Assembly: GCF_001644645.1 (NCBI RefSeq)
Contig: NZ_CP011390.1
Coordinates: forward strand, 3,468,001-3,532,000
Length of the DNA: 64,000 nt
Reading direction: 5' to 3'
DNA from: Flavisolibacter tropicus
GTDB lineage: Bacteria > Bacteroidota > Bacteroidia > Chitinophagales > Chitinophagaceae
In this document: piece by piece, positions 31,734-40,661 of the stretch
How positions within the stretch are numbered: position 1 is the stretch's first letter
How the letters are laid out: every line of letters starts with the position of its first letter
Notes under the pieces: generated by a model
Databases searched by the model: none
What the model was told of the DNA's origin: nothing
Seen by the model: the letters and a program-made list of their open reading frames with translations, nothing else
Made by a program: the position numbers and the translations under genes

Positions 31734-33605
31734 ATGTTTCGTTCTTGTTTTTTGTTATTATCTATCGTTGCCGGACAGTTGATAATGGCGCAGGACCTTT
31801 ATAAGCCGCGCGATATTCAACAGGCCTATAAAAACGGTACACGTTCCCTAGATGGAAAACCCGGTGCCAACTACTGGCAGAACCGCGCCCGCTATGATAT
31901 ACGTTTGGCAGCAGCACCACCCGACCGCACGGTTCGTGGCAGTGAAGACATTACGTATTTCAATAACAGTCCCAAGGCTATGAGAAACCTGGTGTTTCGT
32001 CTTACGGTGAACATCCATAAGCCTGGTGCTCCCCGACTGAGCGGTGTGCCCGACGACTACCTGACATCGGGCGTTCAGATTGATTCTGTTTTTGTGAATG
32101 GTACTGCTGTGAAGTGGAACACGGGCAATTATTTTACAGCCGCGCCGTTAGGCTTACCAAGTCCGCTGGCATCGCGCGATTCTATACGACTGCACATTAA
32201 ATGGCATTACGATGTATCGCTATTGAGCAACCGTGAGGGGATGATCGATTCTACCACTTATTTCCTGGCTTACTCCTATCCACGCGTATCCGTGTATGAC
32301 GACTACCAGGGCTGGGACTTTACCTCTTTCAATGATGCGTTGGAATTCTACAACGATTTCAACGACTATAACGTGCAAGTACAAGTGCCGCAGAACTATA
32401 TCGTATGGGCTACCGGCACCTTGCAAAATGCTAATGAAGTATTGCAGCCTGCGGCCTACCAGAAGTTTACCCAATCGCTGCGTTCCAATGATGTGATCCG
32501 TATTGCCACACCAGCCGAGCTGGCGGCTAAAACCGTAACCGCCGCAAAGGGCACTAACACCTGGCATTTTACGGCCGCCAATGTTCCTGACTTTGCTATT
32601 GGTCTTAGTGATCATTTTTCATGGGATGCCGGCAGCGTAGTGGTAGACCCCAGCACTGGCCGTCGTGCTTCTGTACAAGCCGCTTATAATGATACCGCGC
32701 GTGATTATCATCACATGGTGCGCTTTGCCAGCCATGCCCTAAGCTGGCTCTCCACGCAGTGGCCGGGTATACCTTACCCTTATACGACCATGTCGGTATT
32801 TCAAGGTTATGCCGGTATGGAATATCCAATGATGGCCAATGATGAAACGTATGCTGATAGCAGCTTTTCGAAGTTTGTGGTGATGCATGAAATTGCCCAT
32901 ACCTACATGCCATTTTATATGGGTATCAACGAAACCCGCTATGGCTTTATGGATGAAGGCTGGGCCACTACGTTTGAATACCTGTTTAACCGGGACGACA
33001 TGGGCAAGGAACAGGCGATCGATTTCTTTAAACAGTTTCGTGTAACTGGCTGGGCTAGTGATCCATCACAAGACGAAGACCTGCCGATCATTACACCGGG
33101 GCCCAATCTTAACGGCGGTGGACTGGGCAACAACCAGTATGGGAAACCGGCATTGGGTTATTTAGCGGTAAAAGAACTACTAGGTGACGCCACATTCAAA
33201 AAAGCCTTGCATGAATATATGCGCCGCTGGAATGGTAAACACCCCTTGCCGTGGGACTTCTTTTATTCCATCAATGCCGGCTCTGGCCAAAACCTGAACT
33301 GGTTCTGGAACAACTGGTTTTTCTCCAACTACTATATTGACCTTGCTGTAGCCTCTGCTCCAAAAACCAGCACCGGCTATTCCATACCTGTACAAAACAT
33401 TGGTGGTATGGCGGCACCATTTGACCTGGTACTTACCTATGCAGATGGCAGTACGGAAACGCTTCACCAATCACCTGCTGTATGGGCTGCCAATCAAAAG
33501 CAAACCACTGTGAAAGTGAATACCAAGAAAACCTTGCAATCGGTGAAGATAGAGGGAGGCATTTATATGGATGCCGATACGAGTAATAATGAATGGAAGA
33601 AGTGA
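31734..33605 (+). CDS. M1 family metallopeptidase, secreted
   Basis: The ATG at 31734 (MFRSCFLLLSIVAGQLIMAQ) gives 623 residues with a signal peptide; the frame extends upstream only through repeat DNA. The zinc site is H385-E-I-A-H389 and E408 (HEIAHTYMP...GFMDEGWATTFEY), with the spacing of gluzincins of the M1 aminopeptidase family. The exopeptidase motif appears as YAGMEYPMM instead of GAMEN, as in many Bacteroidota members. It would cut peptides in the periplasm or outside the cell. The gene stands alone. Confidence 0.9.
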   Translation: MFRSCFLLLSIVAGQLIMAQDLYKPRDIQQAYKNGTRSLDGKPGANYWQNRARYDIRLAAAPPDRTVRGSEDITYFNNSPKAMRNLVFRLTVNIHKPGAPRLSGVPDDYLTSGVQIDSVFVNGTAVKWNTGNYFTAAPLGLPSPLASRDSIRLHIKWHYDVSLLSNREGMIDSTTYFLAYSYPRVSVYDDYQGWDFTSFNDALEFYNDFNDYNVQVQVPQNYIVWATGTLQNANEVLQPAAYQKFTQSLRSNDVIRIATPAELAAKTVTAAKGTNTWHFTAANVPDFAIGLSDHFSWDAGSVVVDPSTGRRASVQAAYNDTARDYHHMVRFASHALSWLSTQWPGIPYPYTTMSVFQGYAGMEYPMMANDETYADSSFSKFVVMHEIAHTYMPFYMGINETRYGFMDEGWATTFEYLFNRDDMGKEQAIDFFKQFRVTGWASDPSQDEDLPIITPGPNLNGGGLGNNQYGKPALGYLAVKELLGDATFKKALHEYMRRWNGKHPLPWDFFYSINAGSGQNLNWFWNNWFFSNYYIDLAVASAPKTSTGYSIPVQNIGGMAAPFDLVLTYADGSTETLHQSPAVWAANQKQTTVKVNTKKTLQSVKIEGGIYMDADTSNNEWKK

Positions 33606-33804
33606 GTGGTGAGAGAGGGAAGCTGCAAGCTATAAGCTACACGCTGCACGCTACACGCTACACGCTGCAAGCTTTTAGTTTCACGCAGCGGCGCAGAGAC
33701 GAGTAGGAAGAAACAGCACTCAATAAAAAAGCACTCCACTTAACGGAGTGCTTTTTTATTGAGTGCTGTTTGAACTTTTGATCTGTGCGGAAGCTACTCA
33801 CCGC
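33606..33804. repeat. Convergent intergenic block with A, F and K hairpin
   Basis: After the peptidase stop come S, a long module A (33624-33676) and F (33680-33700). The K hairpin (33724-33760) follows, with a longer stem because AGCACTCAATAAAA upstream also pairs with TTTTATTGAGTGCT downstream. Inverted S lies just before the convergent gene end. Confidence 0.75.
33724..33760. terminator. K hairpin between convergent genes
   Basis: AAAAAAGCACTCC pairs with GGAGTGCTTTTTT across six bases. It is placed to terminate both flanking genes. Confidence 0.85.
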
Positions 33805-34722
33805 TCACAATTCACCACTCACGGTCTTTATCCCTTCCCGGTAAGGCGTGGGTTGGATACCAAAGTAGTCCTCGATCTTTTTAGAGCTGAAGATGTAGTC
33901 GTATTGGTATTGATAATAGAGTTCTACGGTTTCGCCTACGGGTTTGTTAAAGAGACCAATGAGCTGCAGGGCGATTTTGCTTAAGCGCGTGTAGCGTGGT
34001 TTTGTATGTAAGATCTCTGCGGCCAAGTTGACGAATTCTGTTCCTTTCAATGCAGGTGCTGTGGGCATGTGCCATACCTGGCCATCGGTTTCGGGGTGTT
34101 GGCCTAAGAGGTATAATGCCTTAGCGGCATCGGGCACATAGGTAAACGCATGCAGGCTGTTGGGATCGCCCATCCACATGGCTTTTTGTCCCTTGGCGTA
34201 TTTGTCTAACACCAGCATGTCTAAAAAACTGTTCTTGTTTTCGGCACCATAAAAATCAGCAGCGCGGGCGATGGAGCCTTTGATGGTTCCTTTCTTTATT
34301 TCACCCATTACATAGTTGGCCACTTCTGCACGGATCTTTCCCTTTACACTACCGGGATTATAAGGTGTTTGTTCTGTCATGGCGCCTTGTACATGACCAT
34401 ACATATAGACGTTGTCAAAGAAGATGAGTCGCGCACCCGTAACCTGTGCCGCCTTCACCACATTGCGAATAATGAGGGGCCATTCTGCTGCCCATACTTT
34501 TTTATCGTAGCGCAAGCCGGCGCACATATAAATCACGCTAGCACCTTGCACGGCTTTCAACAGACTTGCTTCGTTTTTCAGATCGGCACCTACCCAGGTA
34601 GTAGTAGGTATATGGGTTTCCACTTTACGGCGACTTACCAACTTCACCGGTAGCTGATGTGCTTCTAATTCTTTTGCCAGGGCATTGCTAACAGGTCCGC
34701 CAGCGCCTAATATGGTATGCAT
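33805..34722 (-). CDS. NAD(P)-binding Rossmann epimerase/dehydratase-like protein
   Basis: The 305-residue protein has the dinucleotide-binding start MHTILGAGGPVSNALAKEL (GxGGxxxxxL), VIYMCAGLRYDK at strand 4, and the YxxxK-like segment shifted to YGHVQGAM/NYVMGEIKKG. The HAFTYVPDAAKALYLL segment matches extended short-chain reductases that act on nucleotide sugars or small carbonyls. The substrate is unknown. It is convergent with the M1 peptidase gene, with the K hairpin between them. Confidence 0.82.
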   Translation of the reverse strand: MHTILGAGGPVSNALAKELEAHQLPVKLVSRRKVETHIPTTTWVGADLKNEASLLKAVQGASVIYMCAGLRYDKKVWAAEWPLIIRNVVKAAQVTGARLIFFDNVYMYGHVQGAMTEQTPYNPGSVKGKIRAEVANYVMGEIKKGTIKGSIARAADFYGAENKNSFLDMLVLDKYAKGQKAMWMGDPNSLHAFTYVPDAAKALYLLGQHPETDGQVWHMPTAPALKGTEFVNLAAEILHTKPRYTRLSKIALQLIGLFNKPVGETVELYYQYQYDYIFSSKKIEDYFGIQPTPYREGIKTVSGEL

Positions 34723-35275
34723 GTGGTATTCTTTTCAGCAAAGCTAGATGGAGTGGTTGGGGAAAAACGTTGACTTTGGGTAAGAACGTGAGTGGTGAAT
34801 GGTGAGTGGGGGCAGCGCGCGCCGGGGCGCGGAGAGGAAGGAACCACTGAGACACAGAGACAGGGAGGGGCACAGAGGGAATGGCTGATGTGAGGATGGA
34901 TGATGGCTGATTTATGTTGACAGGTTAACAAGTTGAAAGGTTGACAAGGACGGGAATATTGAACAAGGAACAAGGAATGATGAATAATGAGTGATGAGTA
35001 AGGAGTAATGAGAGAGGGAATGTTCAATGTTCAATAAACAATAAAGAAAGAAGTACTTACAATAGAAAAAGCATTCAGTTGGAGGTGTGCTTTTTCATTT
35101 ATGGACATTCATTATTCTTTTAAATCCTGCTAATCCATTCTACATCCAACTAATCTGCGGTCCTCTTTTTCTCCTTTCCTCTGCGCGAAACCCTATCCTC
35201 TGTGCCCCTCCCTGTCTCTGTGTCTCAGTGGTTCCTTCCTCTCCGCGCCCCGGCGCGCGCTGCGTGCAGCTTTAC
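34723..35275. repeat. Intergenic block: S, E, W, D, B, C, degenerate K, inverted E
   Basis: Left arm: S (34794-34808), GCGCGCCGGGGCGCGGAGAG, E (34839-34878), W (34881-34911), D (34915-34950), B (34953-34980), C (35018-35042). A degenerate K hairpin (35063-35096) follows. Right arm: AATCCTGCTAATCC, inverted E and an inverted GCGCGC lead-in ending at the gene. The left GCGCGCC/E arm and the right arm are close to perfect reverse complements over about 60 bp. Confidence 0.75.
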
Positions 35276-35899
35276 TCAAGCTACCTTCCGCTTGCCTTTT
35301 GCATTCATTAGGCGTTTGCGGATGCGGGAGAGCGATTCGGGGGTGATGCCCAGGTAATTGGCTACATAGTGTTGCGGTATGCGTTGCAGCAGTTCGGCGT
35401 TGCGCTCTAACAGGTCCATATAACGCTGCTCGGGCGATTGGGTAATAAAGGCCGTCAGGCGCTCTTCAAAACAACAAATAAGGTACTCGGCTACCTTGCG
35501 ACCAAAACGCTCCATCTTAAAGGCTATACGCTCGTCGTTTAGTAGTTCCTGCAGGCTGTTGTACGAAAAACAGATCAGGGTAGCATCTTCCATGGCCTGT
35601 ATGCTGCCGGGACCGGGCTGCTGTTTTAAAAAGCTGCCATAGGCACTGATAAGTTCATTGGCAAAGCAGAAGTAATTACTGATCTCTACCCCATCGCGCA
35701 CAAAGAAAAAACGAAAGGAGCCGGATAGAATATAACCTACTTCTTTGCAGGTGTGCGTGGACGTTACCCAGCACTCTTTCTTCTTCACTTCTTTCAGATA
35801 GAGGTGCCCAGCAAAGAGCTCCCACTCTTCATCCGTAAAGGTTACATACGCTTCTACATGCTTACGATATTTGGTGAGGTGGAGGGGGGAGATGGACAT
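35276..35899 (-). CDS. Crp/Fnr family transcriptional regulator, second copy in the window
   Basis: The 207-residue protein has a cyclic-nucleotide-binding-like N-terminal domain (about residues 25-125, with VGYILSGSFRFFFVRDGVEIS) and a C-terminal helix-turn-helix (VANYLGITPESLSRIRKRLMNAKGK). The recognition helix begins TPESLSRIRK, unlike the RETLSRLRK of the 13014 protein, so the target site should differ. No TGTGA-type palindrome was seen near it. Its target is unknown; the divergent neighbour gene or distant genes are possible. Confidence 0.85.
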   Translation of the reverse strand: MSISPLHLTKYRKHVEAYVTFTDEEWELFAGHLYLKEVKKKECWVTSTHTCKEVGYILSGSFRFFFVRDGVEISNYFCFANELISAYGSFLKQQPGPGSIQAMEDATLICFSYNSLQELLNDERIAFKMERFGRKVAEYLICCFEERLTAFITQSPEQRYMDLLERNAELLQRIPQHYVANYLGITPESLSRIRKRLMNAKGKRKVA

Positions 35900-36243
35900 G
35901 GAACGAAGTTACGCTAAGAGATAAAAAGGGAAAGGAGAAAAGGGAACGGTTGACAGGTTAACAAGTTGATAAGTTGACAGGGAGGGAATATTGAACAAGG
36001 AACAAGGAAGGATGAAGGAAGAAGTGAGGGAATGTTCAATGCTCAACTTTCAATTCTCAATGTTCAATGGAGAGAGAAGGAATATTCAATGCTCAATTCT
36101 CAACGATCAATGTTCAATGAAGAAAAACAACATAATTCAATCCTGCTAATCCCACTAATCCAATAATCCGTGGCCCTCCTTTTCTCTTTTGCTCTGTGCG
36201 AAGCCTTTTCTCTGCGCCCTAGTGTCTTTGCGTGACAACTTTT
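35900..36243. repeat. Intergenic block: D, B, C, C, inverted F
   Basis: D (35949-35982), B (35985-36012), C (36031-36070), C again (36080-36120). A polarity change near 36130 follows without a K hairpin, then AATCCTGCTAATCCCACTAA and inverted F (36215-36236). No gene. Confidence 0.65.
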
Positions 36244-36852
36244 CTATGCGCGGGGGCGTGATACACGTCGTCTTGGGAAATGCAGGCGCTCGTTTGGTAC
36301 AAAGCGGAAGTCGAGCTTGCGGGCCTGAGTTCCATACTCTTCCATTACCTGTTTATAGATCTGCTTTACACCCTTGGAATCGAAGGGATGGTTGGACAAG
36401 CTTTCCAACAACAGGATCTCAAAAGATGATGACAACAGCCAGGGCACCTCTTCTTTATACCCCATCACCGCCACGGAGCGGGTCTTTTGCATAAAGGATT
36501 GCAACAGGCGCTTGTCGATATCCAACGTGGAGCAGCACCCAAAATGGATCACTACCCCCTCGCATTTATCTTCCAGCAGACTTGCCAGATCATCGAGCGT
36601 AATGGTTTGCTTGCCCACCTGTATCAGTCCGGGGTGACCATGAAAGCCTAAATAGAGCAGCGGGTATTTTTTGTGAAATGTTTTGTTGCGCCAACGACTA
36701 ATAGAGAACTGGAATTCTTCTACGGTGGCACAGCGATGATGAATAAAGGGCATTTTATTATAGCGGTGCACGAGGTCGAGTACGGGGAACATAGAGGTTT
36801 TGTCGCGGTGGTCGCCGTACCAGAAACCTTCTAAGCAAAAGATGCCTTTCAT
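36244..36852 (-). CDS. Caspase/CHAT-like hydrolase, stand-alone
   Basis: The 202-residue protein has YLGFHGHPG (H71, H73) after a hydrophobic strand, and 33 residues later VVIHFGCCSTL (C106, C107) after another. A His in HG followed by a Cys in a second strand end is the dyad layout of clan CD peptidases (caspase and CHAT domains). There is no other domain and no signal peptide. The annotation as peptidase is an inference from two motifs. The last 11 residues (PRRRVSRPRA) are encoded by repeat-like DNA. No partner gene is adjacent. Confidence 0.6.
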   Translation of the reverse strand: MKGIFCLEGFWYGDHRDKTSMFPVLDLVHRYNKMPFIHHRCATVEEFQFSISRWRNKTFHKKYPLLYLGFHGHPGLIQVGKQTITLDDLASLLEDKCEGVVIHFGCCSTLDIDKRLLQSFMQKTRSVAVMGYKEEVPWLLSSSFEILLLESLSNHPFDSKGVKQIYKQVMEEYGTQARKLDFRFVPNERLHFPRRRVSRPRA

Positions 36853-37198
36853 AGTGTTTGGGTTTTCACGTTTTGGATGGGGTGCTTCGTTGGAAGCGGG
36901 TGTAAATTATTACAAATTAGAGATTTGAGGTTTGAAGTTTAAGATTATGTTCAGGCAGGTGCGCCTTTGGCGCGGAGAGGGAGGAACCACAGAGACAGGG
37001 GGACAGGGAGGAGCACAGAGGGAATGGCTGATGTGAGGATGGATGATGGCTGATTTAGGTTGACAGGTTAACAAGTTGATAAGTTGACAGGGAGGGAATA
37101 TTGAACAAGGAACAAGGAATGAAGAAGGAAGGTAGTTGTTTTTTGTGTTGCAGATCTGTGTGGCCTGATGTATCTTTTACGTACCTCAAGCTTTGTAT
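36853..37198. repeat. Intergenic block: GCGCC lead-in, E, W, D, B
   Basis: GCGCCTTTGGCGCGGAGAGG (36961-36980), E (36982-37018), W (37024-37055), D (37059-37092), B (37096-37120). All are in direct orientation and there is no K hairpin. A box TATCTTTT at 37170-37177 may belong to the promoter of the next small gene. Confidence 0.65.
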
Positions 37199-37378
37199 AT
37201 GAGAACAGCTGTACGAGTGGCACGCATTGCTATGTGGATCATGATTGTGGCCATTGTGCTTAGTTTTTTTATGAAGGGAAAATGGATCACCGTTACGTGG
37301 ATAACGGCGGCGAGTGTGTGTTTGGTGAGTACGATTGTGGTAGCGTTGCGTAAACCTTCGGGTGGGGCTAAGAGATAA
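37199..37378 (+). CDS. Small two-helix membrane protein
   Basis: The ATG at 37199 gives 59 residues: MRTAVRVARIAMWIMIVAIVLSFF, a KGKW turn, and a second membrane helix VTWITAASVCLVSTIVVAL, ending in the basic RKPSGGAKR. The frame is short, but the two helices with positive flanks are a sensible membrane protein and the DNA is free of repeat modules. A TAnnTTTG-like box precedes it by 20 bp. The function is unknown and the gene call itself is moderate. Confidence 0.5.
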   Translation: MRTAVRVARIAMWIMIVAIVLSFFMKGKWITVTWITAASVCLVSTIVVALRKPSGGAKR

Positions 37379-37843
37379 GAGGACAGCTGCACGCTTCAAG
37401 CCAAACAGCCGTGAGCGGGAAAGCGGTGAGGCGGGAGGAATGGAAGGAATAATGAACAAGGAATGATGAATAATGAGTGAGGAGGAATGAATAAGGAGGA
37501 AATGTTCAATGCTCAATTTTCAATGTTCAAGGGGCAAGGAAGGGAAAGGTGTGAGTGATGAGTGGGGAGGAGAAAGGAGAACGGTTGACAGGTTAACTAG
37601 TTGATAAGGAAGGGAAATTCCAATTTTACAATTCCAAATTCCAAGACCCAAACTCGAAAAGGAAAATTGAAAAGCTGCAAGCAAATAATCGCGAAACATG
37701 AAGCGTCAGACGCGAGGAGGCTAGCGTACTATAATTCTATTCGTTATTACAGGATTGATCAGTATTGGAGAAAGGTGCTATTCTTAGCTTTAAAATATTA
37801 TGCTACTTTGCCTGTGATTAATACCAACAGAAGAGCGTAATTA
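37379..37843. repeat. Intergenic block: A, B, C, S, D, G-like
   Basis: A (37383-37413), B-like (37447-37470), C (37502-37530), S (37550-37566), D (37582-37606), then AATTCCAATTTTACAATTCC units, which recur inverted around 39460-39545. The stretch from about 37700 to the pseudogene looks unique, with no frame of note. Confidence 0.6.
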
Positions 37844-39347
37844 TCATTTTAATTTTTTTGCCATGGCTTCTGTTAAATAATACCCACCTATTTTTTGCGA
37901 ACCCTTGAACTCAACTAGCCCCTTTAGTCTTTGTATATCCCGTTTAAATGTGATTTCGGATATACCCAATGCCTCTAGCAGTGGTCCCTTCCGCAGTCCT
38001 GGGTGGAGATACAATTGTAGCAGGATAATAGCTAGCCGACGCTTTACAGTATCATTTACAGTATCATTTACAGTATCATTTATACGTTCCTTGGCGTCTT
38101 TAGGAAGGTAAACATCTACCGGCCTGTCATTTACTATTGCTACACCATCTGCAATGTCTACGTGCAGAATAGAAGATGGTATGGGAATGCTAGATGAGAA
38201 GATGTCCCCCTCAGTAAACACCGGCGGTTTTCCCTTGCTATACACCATGGTATACTTATATACATTGCGTACGCCCGAGCCCAGTTCTTCAACCCTTCCA
38301 ATCTCTTTAAAAAATTTGGCTATTACCGGATTTTTGGGGAACGGTGTAAAGCTAGCCGGATCAATCAGGCCATGAATGTGCGGCTTATTCCAGTTTTCGG
38401 TAAACAGTCGTTCCCGTTCTATTACCAGTTTTGCCGGAAAGGCATTTGCATATTCACGGTGCACCAGAAGATTGGCTACAATCTCACGAAACAGGCGATC
38501 GCGAAGGTTAATACGTTGAGCTCCCTCTTGGTAGAAGGTGTCCGGAAGATGCTTGGCCACAAAAGCCATAAGCCGCTCATAGGCTTCCACCAGGTTTATA
38601 CGTATGTCATCGCGGTCGTCCTACCGGTCGGTATTGTTTACCCGGTATATAGCGTCTGTCTTATAGTAGGGAACTATGGATTGAATTACTTCATCCTTAC
38701 CCAATAGTAAGGCGGCTGCCAAGGTAAAGCCTTCAACCCCGGTTTGATAGTCCTTTTGGTAGAGTCCGGCTGAGCGCATCAGTGCGGCATCATCCATAGA
38801 AAGCCAAGGATGGTCGGGCCGCTGGCTGCGCGCCAACTGCCGTACTTTTTGAAACAGGTCGGCGCGAAAGTCGGTCAGCTGTAGTGCCGGGTAAATGCGA
38901 TTTTCTGTATATGTCTGCTGCTTGCGCAGGTGTAGCTGGCGCAACAGGTGTTGCTGGTTAGTGATCTCAAAATCGCCATCGCCATTCCGGTCAAAGATGC
39001 GTCCGACGGTCTGATGCACCTGGCTGCTTTCCGGCACCTATAAATAAACGATCTTTCGGTCTTCATAATGGATTACTTCTGGCGACAGGTAAAATGTCGG
39101 GAGCAACGTCTGAGGGTTGTTGGCATTGCTAACAATGGCATCTATCAGCGTTTGCACTTTCTCTTCCAGCACCCCTTCTACCCGATCCATCATTAGCCAC
39201 ACCTAGCAATAAGTAGCCTCCCTTGCGGTTTAGGAACGCGCATATCGATTCAAACGTGCTTTTATTAAGCTCGAAAAGACTTTCTTTAAACTCCACTTCT
39301 ATCCCTTCTCCTTGTTGCAATATGTCTTTAATGCCTTGTGGCGTCAT
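37844..39347 (-). pseudogene. Decayed AlbA_2/RecG-C-type DNA-binding protein gene
   Basis: Read on the minus strand, the gene is continuous over about 500 codons but broken three times: a frameshift near 39186, and two in-frame TAG codons, before VPESSQVH (near 39038-39040) and before DDRDDIRINL (38621-38623). The N-terminal piece MTPQGIKDILQQGEGIEVEFKESL...GGYLLLGVANDGS is the AlbA_2 (divergent AAA-4) domain, and NLLVHREYANAFPAKLVI and EELGSGVRNVYKYT are typical of the RecG-like C-terminal part. A final winged helix (LLEALGISEITFKRDIQRLKGLVE) follows an NDTV repeat. Intact members act as DNA-binding regulators or defence-linked proteins. Confidence 0.82.
38046..38082. repeat. Three 12-bp repeats coding NDTV
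   Basis: ACAGTATCATTT is repeated three times in tandem and encodes INDTVNDTVNDTVK in the pseudogene. Such NDTV linkers are common in this protein family, so the repeat is part of the gene. Confidence 0.8.
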
Positions 39348-39689
39348 GTACTCAATTGAAGGCTGCTAATTTATTGAAATTAATAGGAGGTGAATATAAG
39401 TCGTTATTTACATTGTAAAGGCCGAACGTCAGTCTATGAATTTCCATAGCAAAGGGGAAATTCCAATTTTAAAATTCCAAAGACCATGGGGTAAATCCGA
39501 AAAGAAAAATTCCAAATCCTAAATTCCAAATACCAAACTTCAGATCTCAAATTCTAATTAAGAAACCGCCCGAAACAGGCAAGCTGTAAGGGCGGTTCTT
39601 TTAAGTAAAAAACAAAATCCAAATTATAAAGGCATTTAAATAAGAGGCTCTTTCATTAGGCGATTTCTCTTTAGCTATCGGCTAATTAC
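39348..39689. other. Intergenic stretch with AATTCCAA-type repeats and a terminator
   Basis: After a ~90-bp unique part come AAATTCCAATTTTAAAATTCC units (39459-39480) and similar ones to 39545, then the hairpin at 39564-39603. The remainder up to the gene end at 39690 appears unique. Confidence 0.5.
39564..39603 (-). terminator. Hairpin downstream of the 250-aa gene
   Basis: AACCGCCC (39564-39571) pairs with GGGCGGTT (39590-39597), with T-rich flanks on both strands. It lies 90 bp after the stop at 39690 and probably ends that transcript. Confidence 0.6.
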
Positions 39690-40442
39690 CTAGGCATCTA
39701 CTTTGACGATGCTGAGGGCATTGAACTCGCCCGTTTTCAGCGCATAGTAGGTACCGTTTACTTCCTGGAAGAATTGCAGTCCCATGACCAGGAACAAGGG
39801 GAGTTCGCTGGCAGGCGTGACGTTGGCCGTAAGGCTTAGTGCCGCTGCCGTAGTGGCTGTCCAGGGCAGGTAAGGCGACTCCTCAAAGTCGGCGGTATAG
39901 GTTTCGGCTTTAAAGTCGATCTCGGCCCCGCCGCAAACAACCCGGTAGTGCGTAGCGCCTTCTGGTGCTTTAATTGTTTCTGTAGGCACCAGCGCTGGAA
40001 TGTTGACCGTCATTAGCCCGGTAGCCCGATTGATGCTGGTGGTATACAAGGCCGCGAGCGTGGTTTTCAGATCGGCACTATTGTTAAACTCAAAGCCCTG
40101 TAAAAAGCCCAGTTCGCCATCTACTACATTGCGCAGGCCGCGGGGATTGACGGTGTCGGCCTTTACGACTTTCATCATTTCCTTCAAAAGGCGGCTGGTG
40201 ACGCGTTTGCCCTTGGCGTTTTTTAGTAAGATGCTAAAGGCCTGACGTAACACTCTACCCGTGGTGCCGGCGTGGCCGAACTCGGCCATGTTTTCCCGAG
40301 TACGTTGAAACCCAGCACTGGAAGCTATGGTGGCGGCTGAAACCCTGGCCGCCTTGCGGGCCCTAAAACCATCTTGTGTTTTTACAAATGTGATGTTGCC
40401 GATTGTTCCTTGTAACTCAATAATTGAGGCTTGCTTTGCCAT
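39690..40442 (-). CDS. Conserved Bacteroidota protein of 250 aa, unknown function
   Basis: The protein opens MAKQASIIELQGTIGNITFVKTQDGFRARKA, with LQGTIGNITFVKTQDGF as a striking beta-hairpin. RTRENMAEFGHAGTTGRVLRQAF and RGLRNVVDGELGFLQGFEFN follow. I recall relatives with this start in several Bacteroidota genomes, always unnamed. It has no signal peptide or membrane helix and no catalytic motif. The second half (about residues 130-250) is beta-rich. Its upstream DNA shares the decamer array and CTAACGATCA motif with the small-membrane-protein locus at 30021-30269, so the two are probably co-regulated. A role as a structural protein of a phage-derived particle is possible but unsupported. 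Confidence 0.75.
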   Translation of the reverse strand: MAKQASIIELQGTIGNITFVKTQDGFRARKAARVSAATIASSAGFQRTRENMAEFGHAGTTGRVLRQAFSILLKNAKGKRVTSRLLKEMMKVVKADTVNPRGLRNVVDGELGFLQGFEFNNSADLKTTLAALYTTSINRATGLMTVNIPALVPTETIKAPEGATHYRVVCGGAEIDFKAETYTADFEESPYLPWTATTAAALSLTANVTPASELPLFLVMGLQFFQEVNGTYYALKTGEFNALSIVKVDA

Positions 40443-40509
40443 AAAAAATAAAATTTAAATAGTTTAAAAAATTGGTGATTAAATGTCTCCTCACTTCTGC
40501 GGTTGATCC

Positions 40510-40519
40510 TGATCGTTAG
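40510..40519 (-). promoter_or_regulatory. Shared motif CTAACGATCA, locus 2
   Basis: On the plus strand TGATCGTTAG, preceded by TGATCC and followed by GCGCT. It lies 68 bp upstream of the start codon at 40442 and 62 bp from the decamer array, matching locus 1. Confidence 0.5.
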
Positions 40520-40581
40520 CGCGCTGACCGTTTCAGTAACGATGACAGTGCAAACATACCCTGGCCCCAAACCCTCACTTC

Positions 40582-40661
40582 CCTGTTTGGGCACGTTTGG
40601 GAACGTTTGGGCACGAAATGGCACGAAAAGGCACGTTTGGGCACGTTTGGGCACGTTAGAC
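40582..40661. repeat. Array of eight 10-bp repeats, locus 2
   Basis: Eight abutting 10-mers: CCTGTTTGGG, CACGTTTGGG, AACGTTTGGG, CACGAAATGG, CACGAAAAGG, CACGTTTGGG, CACGTTTGGG, CACGTTAGAC. The first six match the order of the locus 1 array, with two single-base differences. Both arrays are preceded by ACTTC. The last unit is degenerate. Confidence 0.85.

Noticed and set aside
37844..39347. Readthrough or recoding of the two in-frame TAG codons
   Set aside because: A frameshift in the same gene and no recoding signal make decay the simpler explanation. TAG is used as a normal stop elsewhere in the window.
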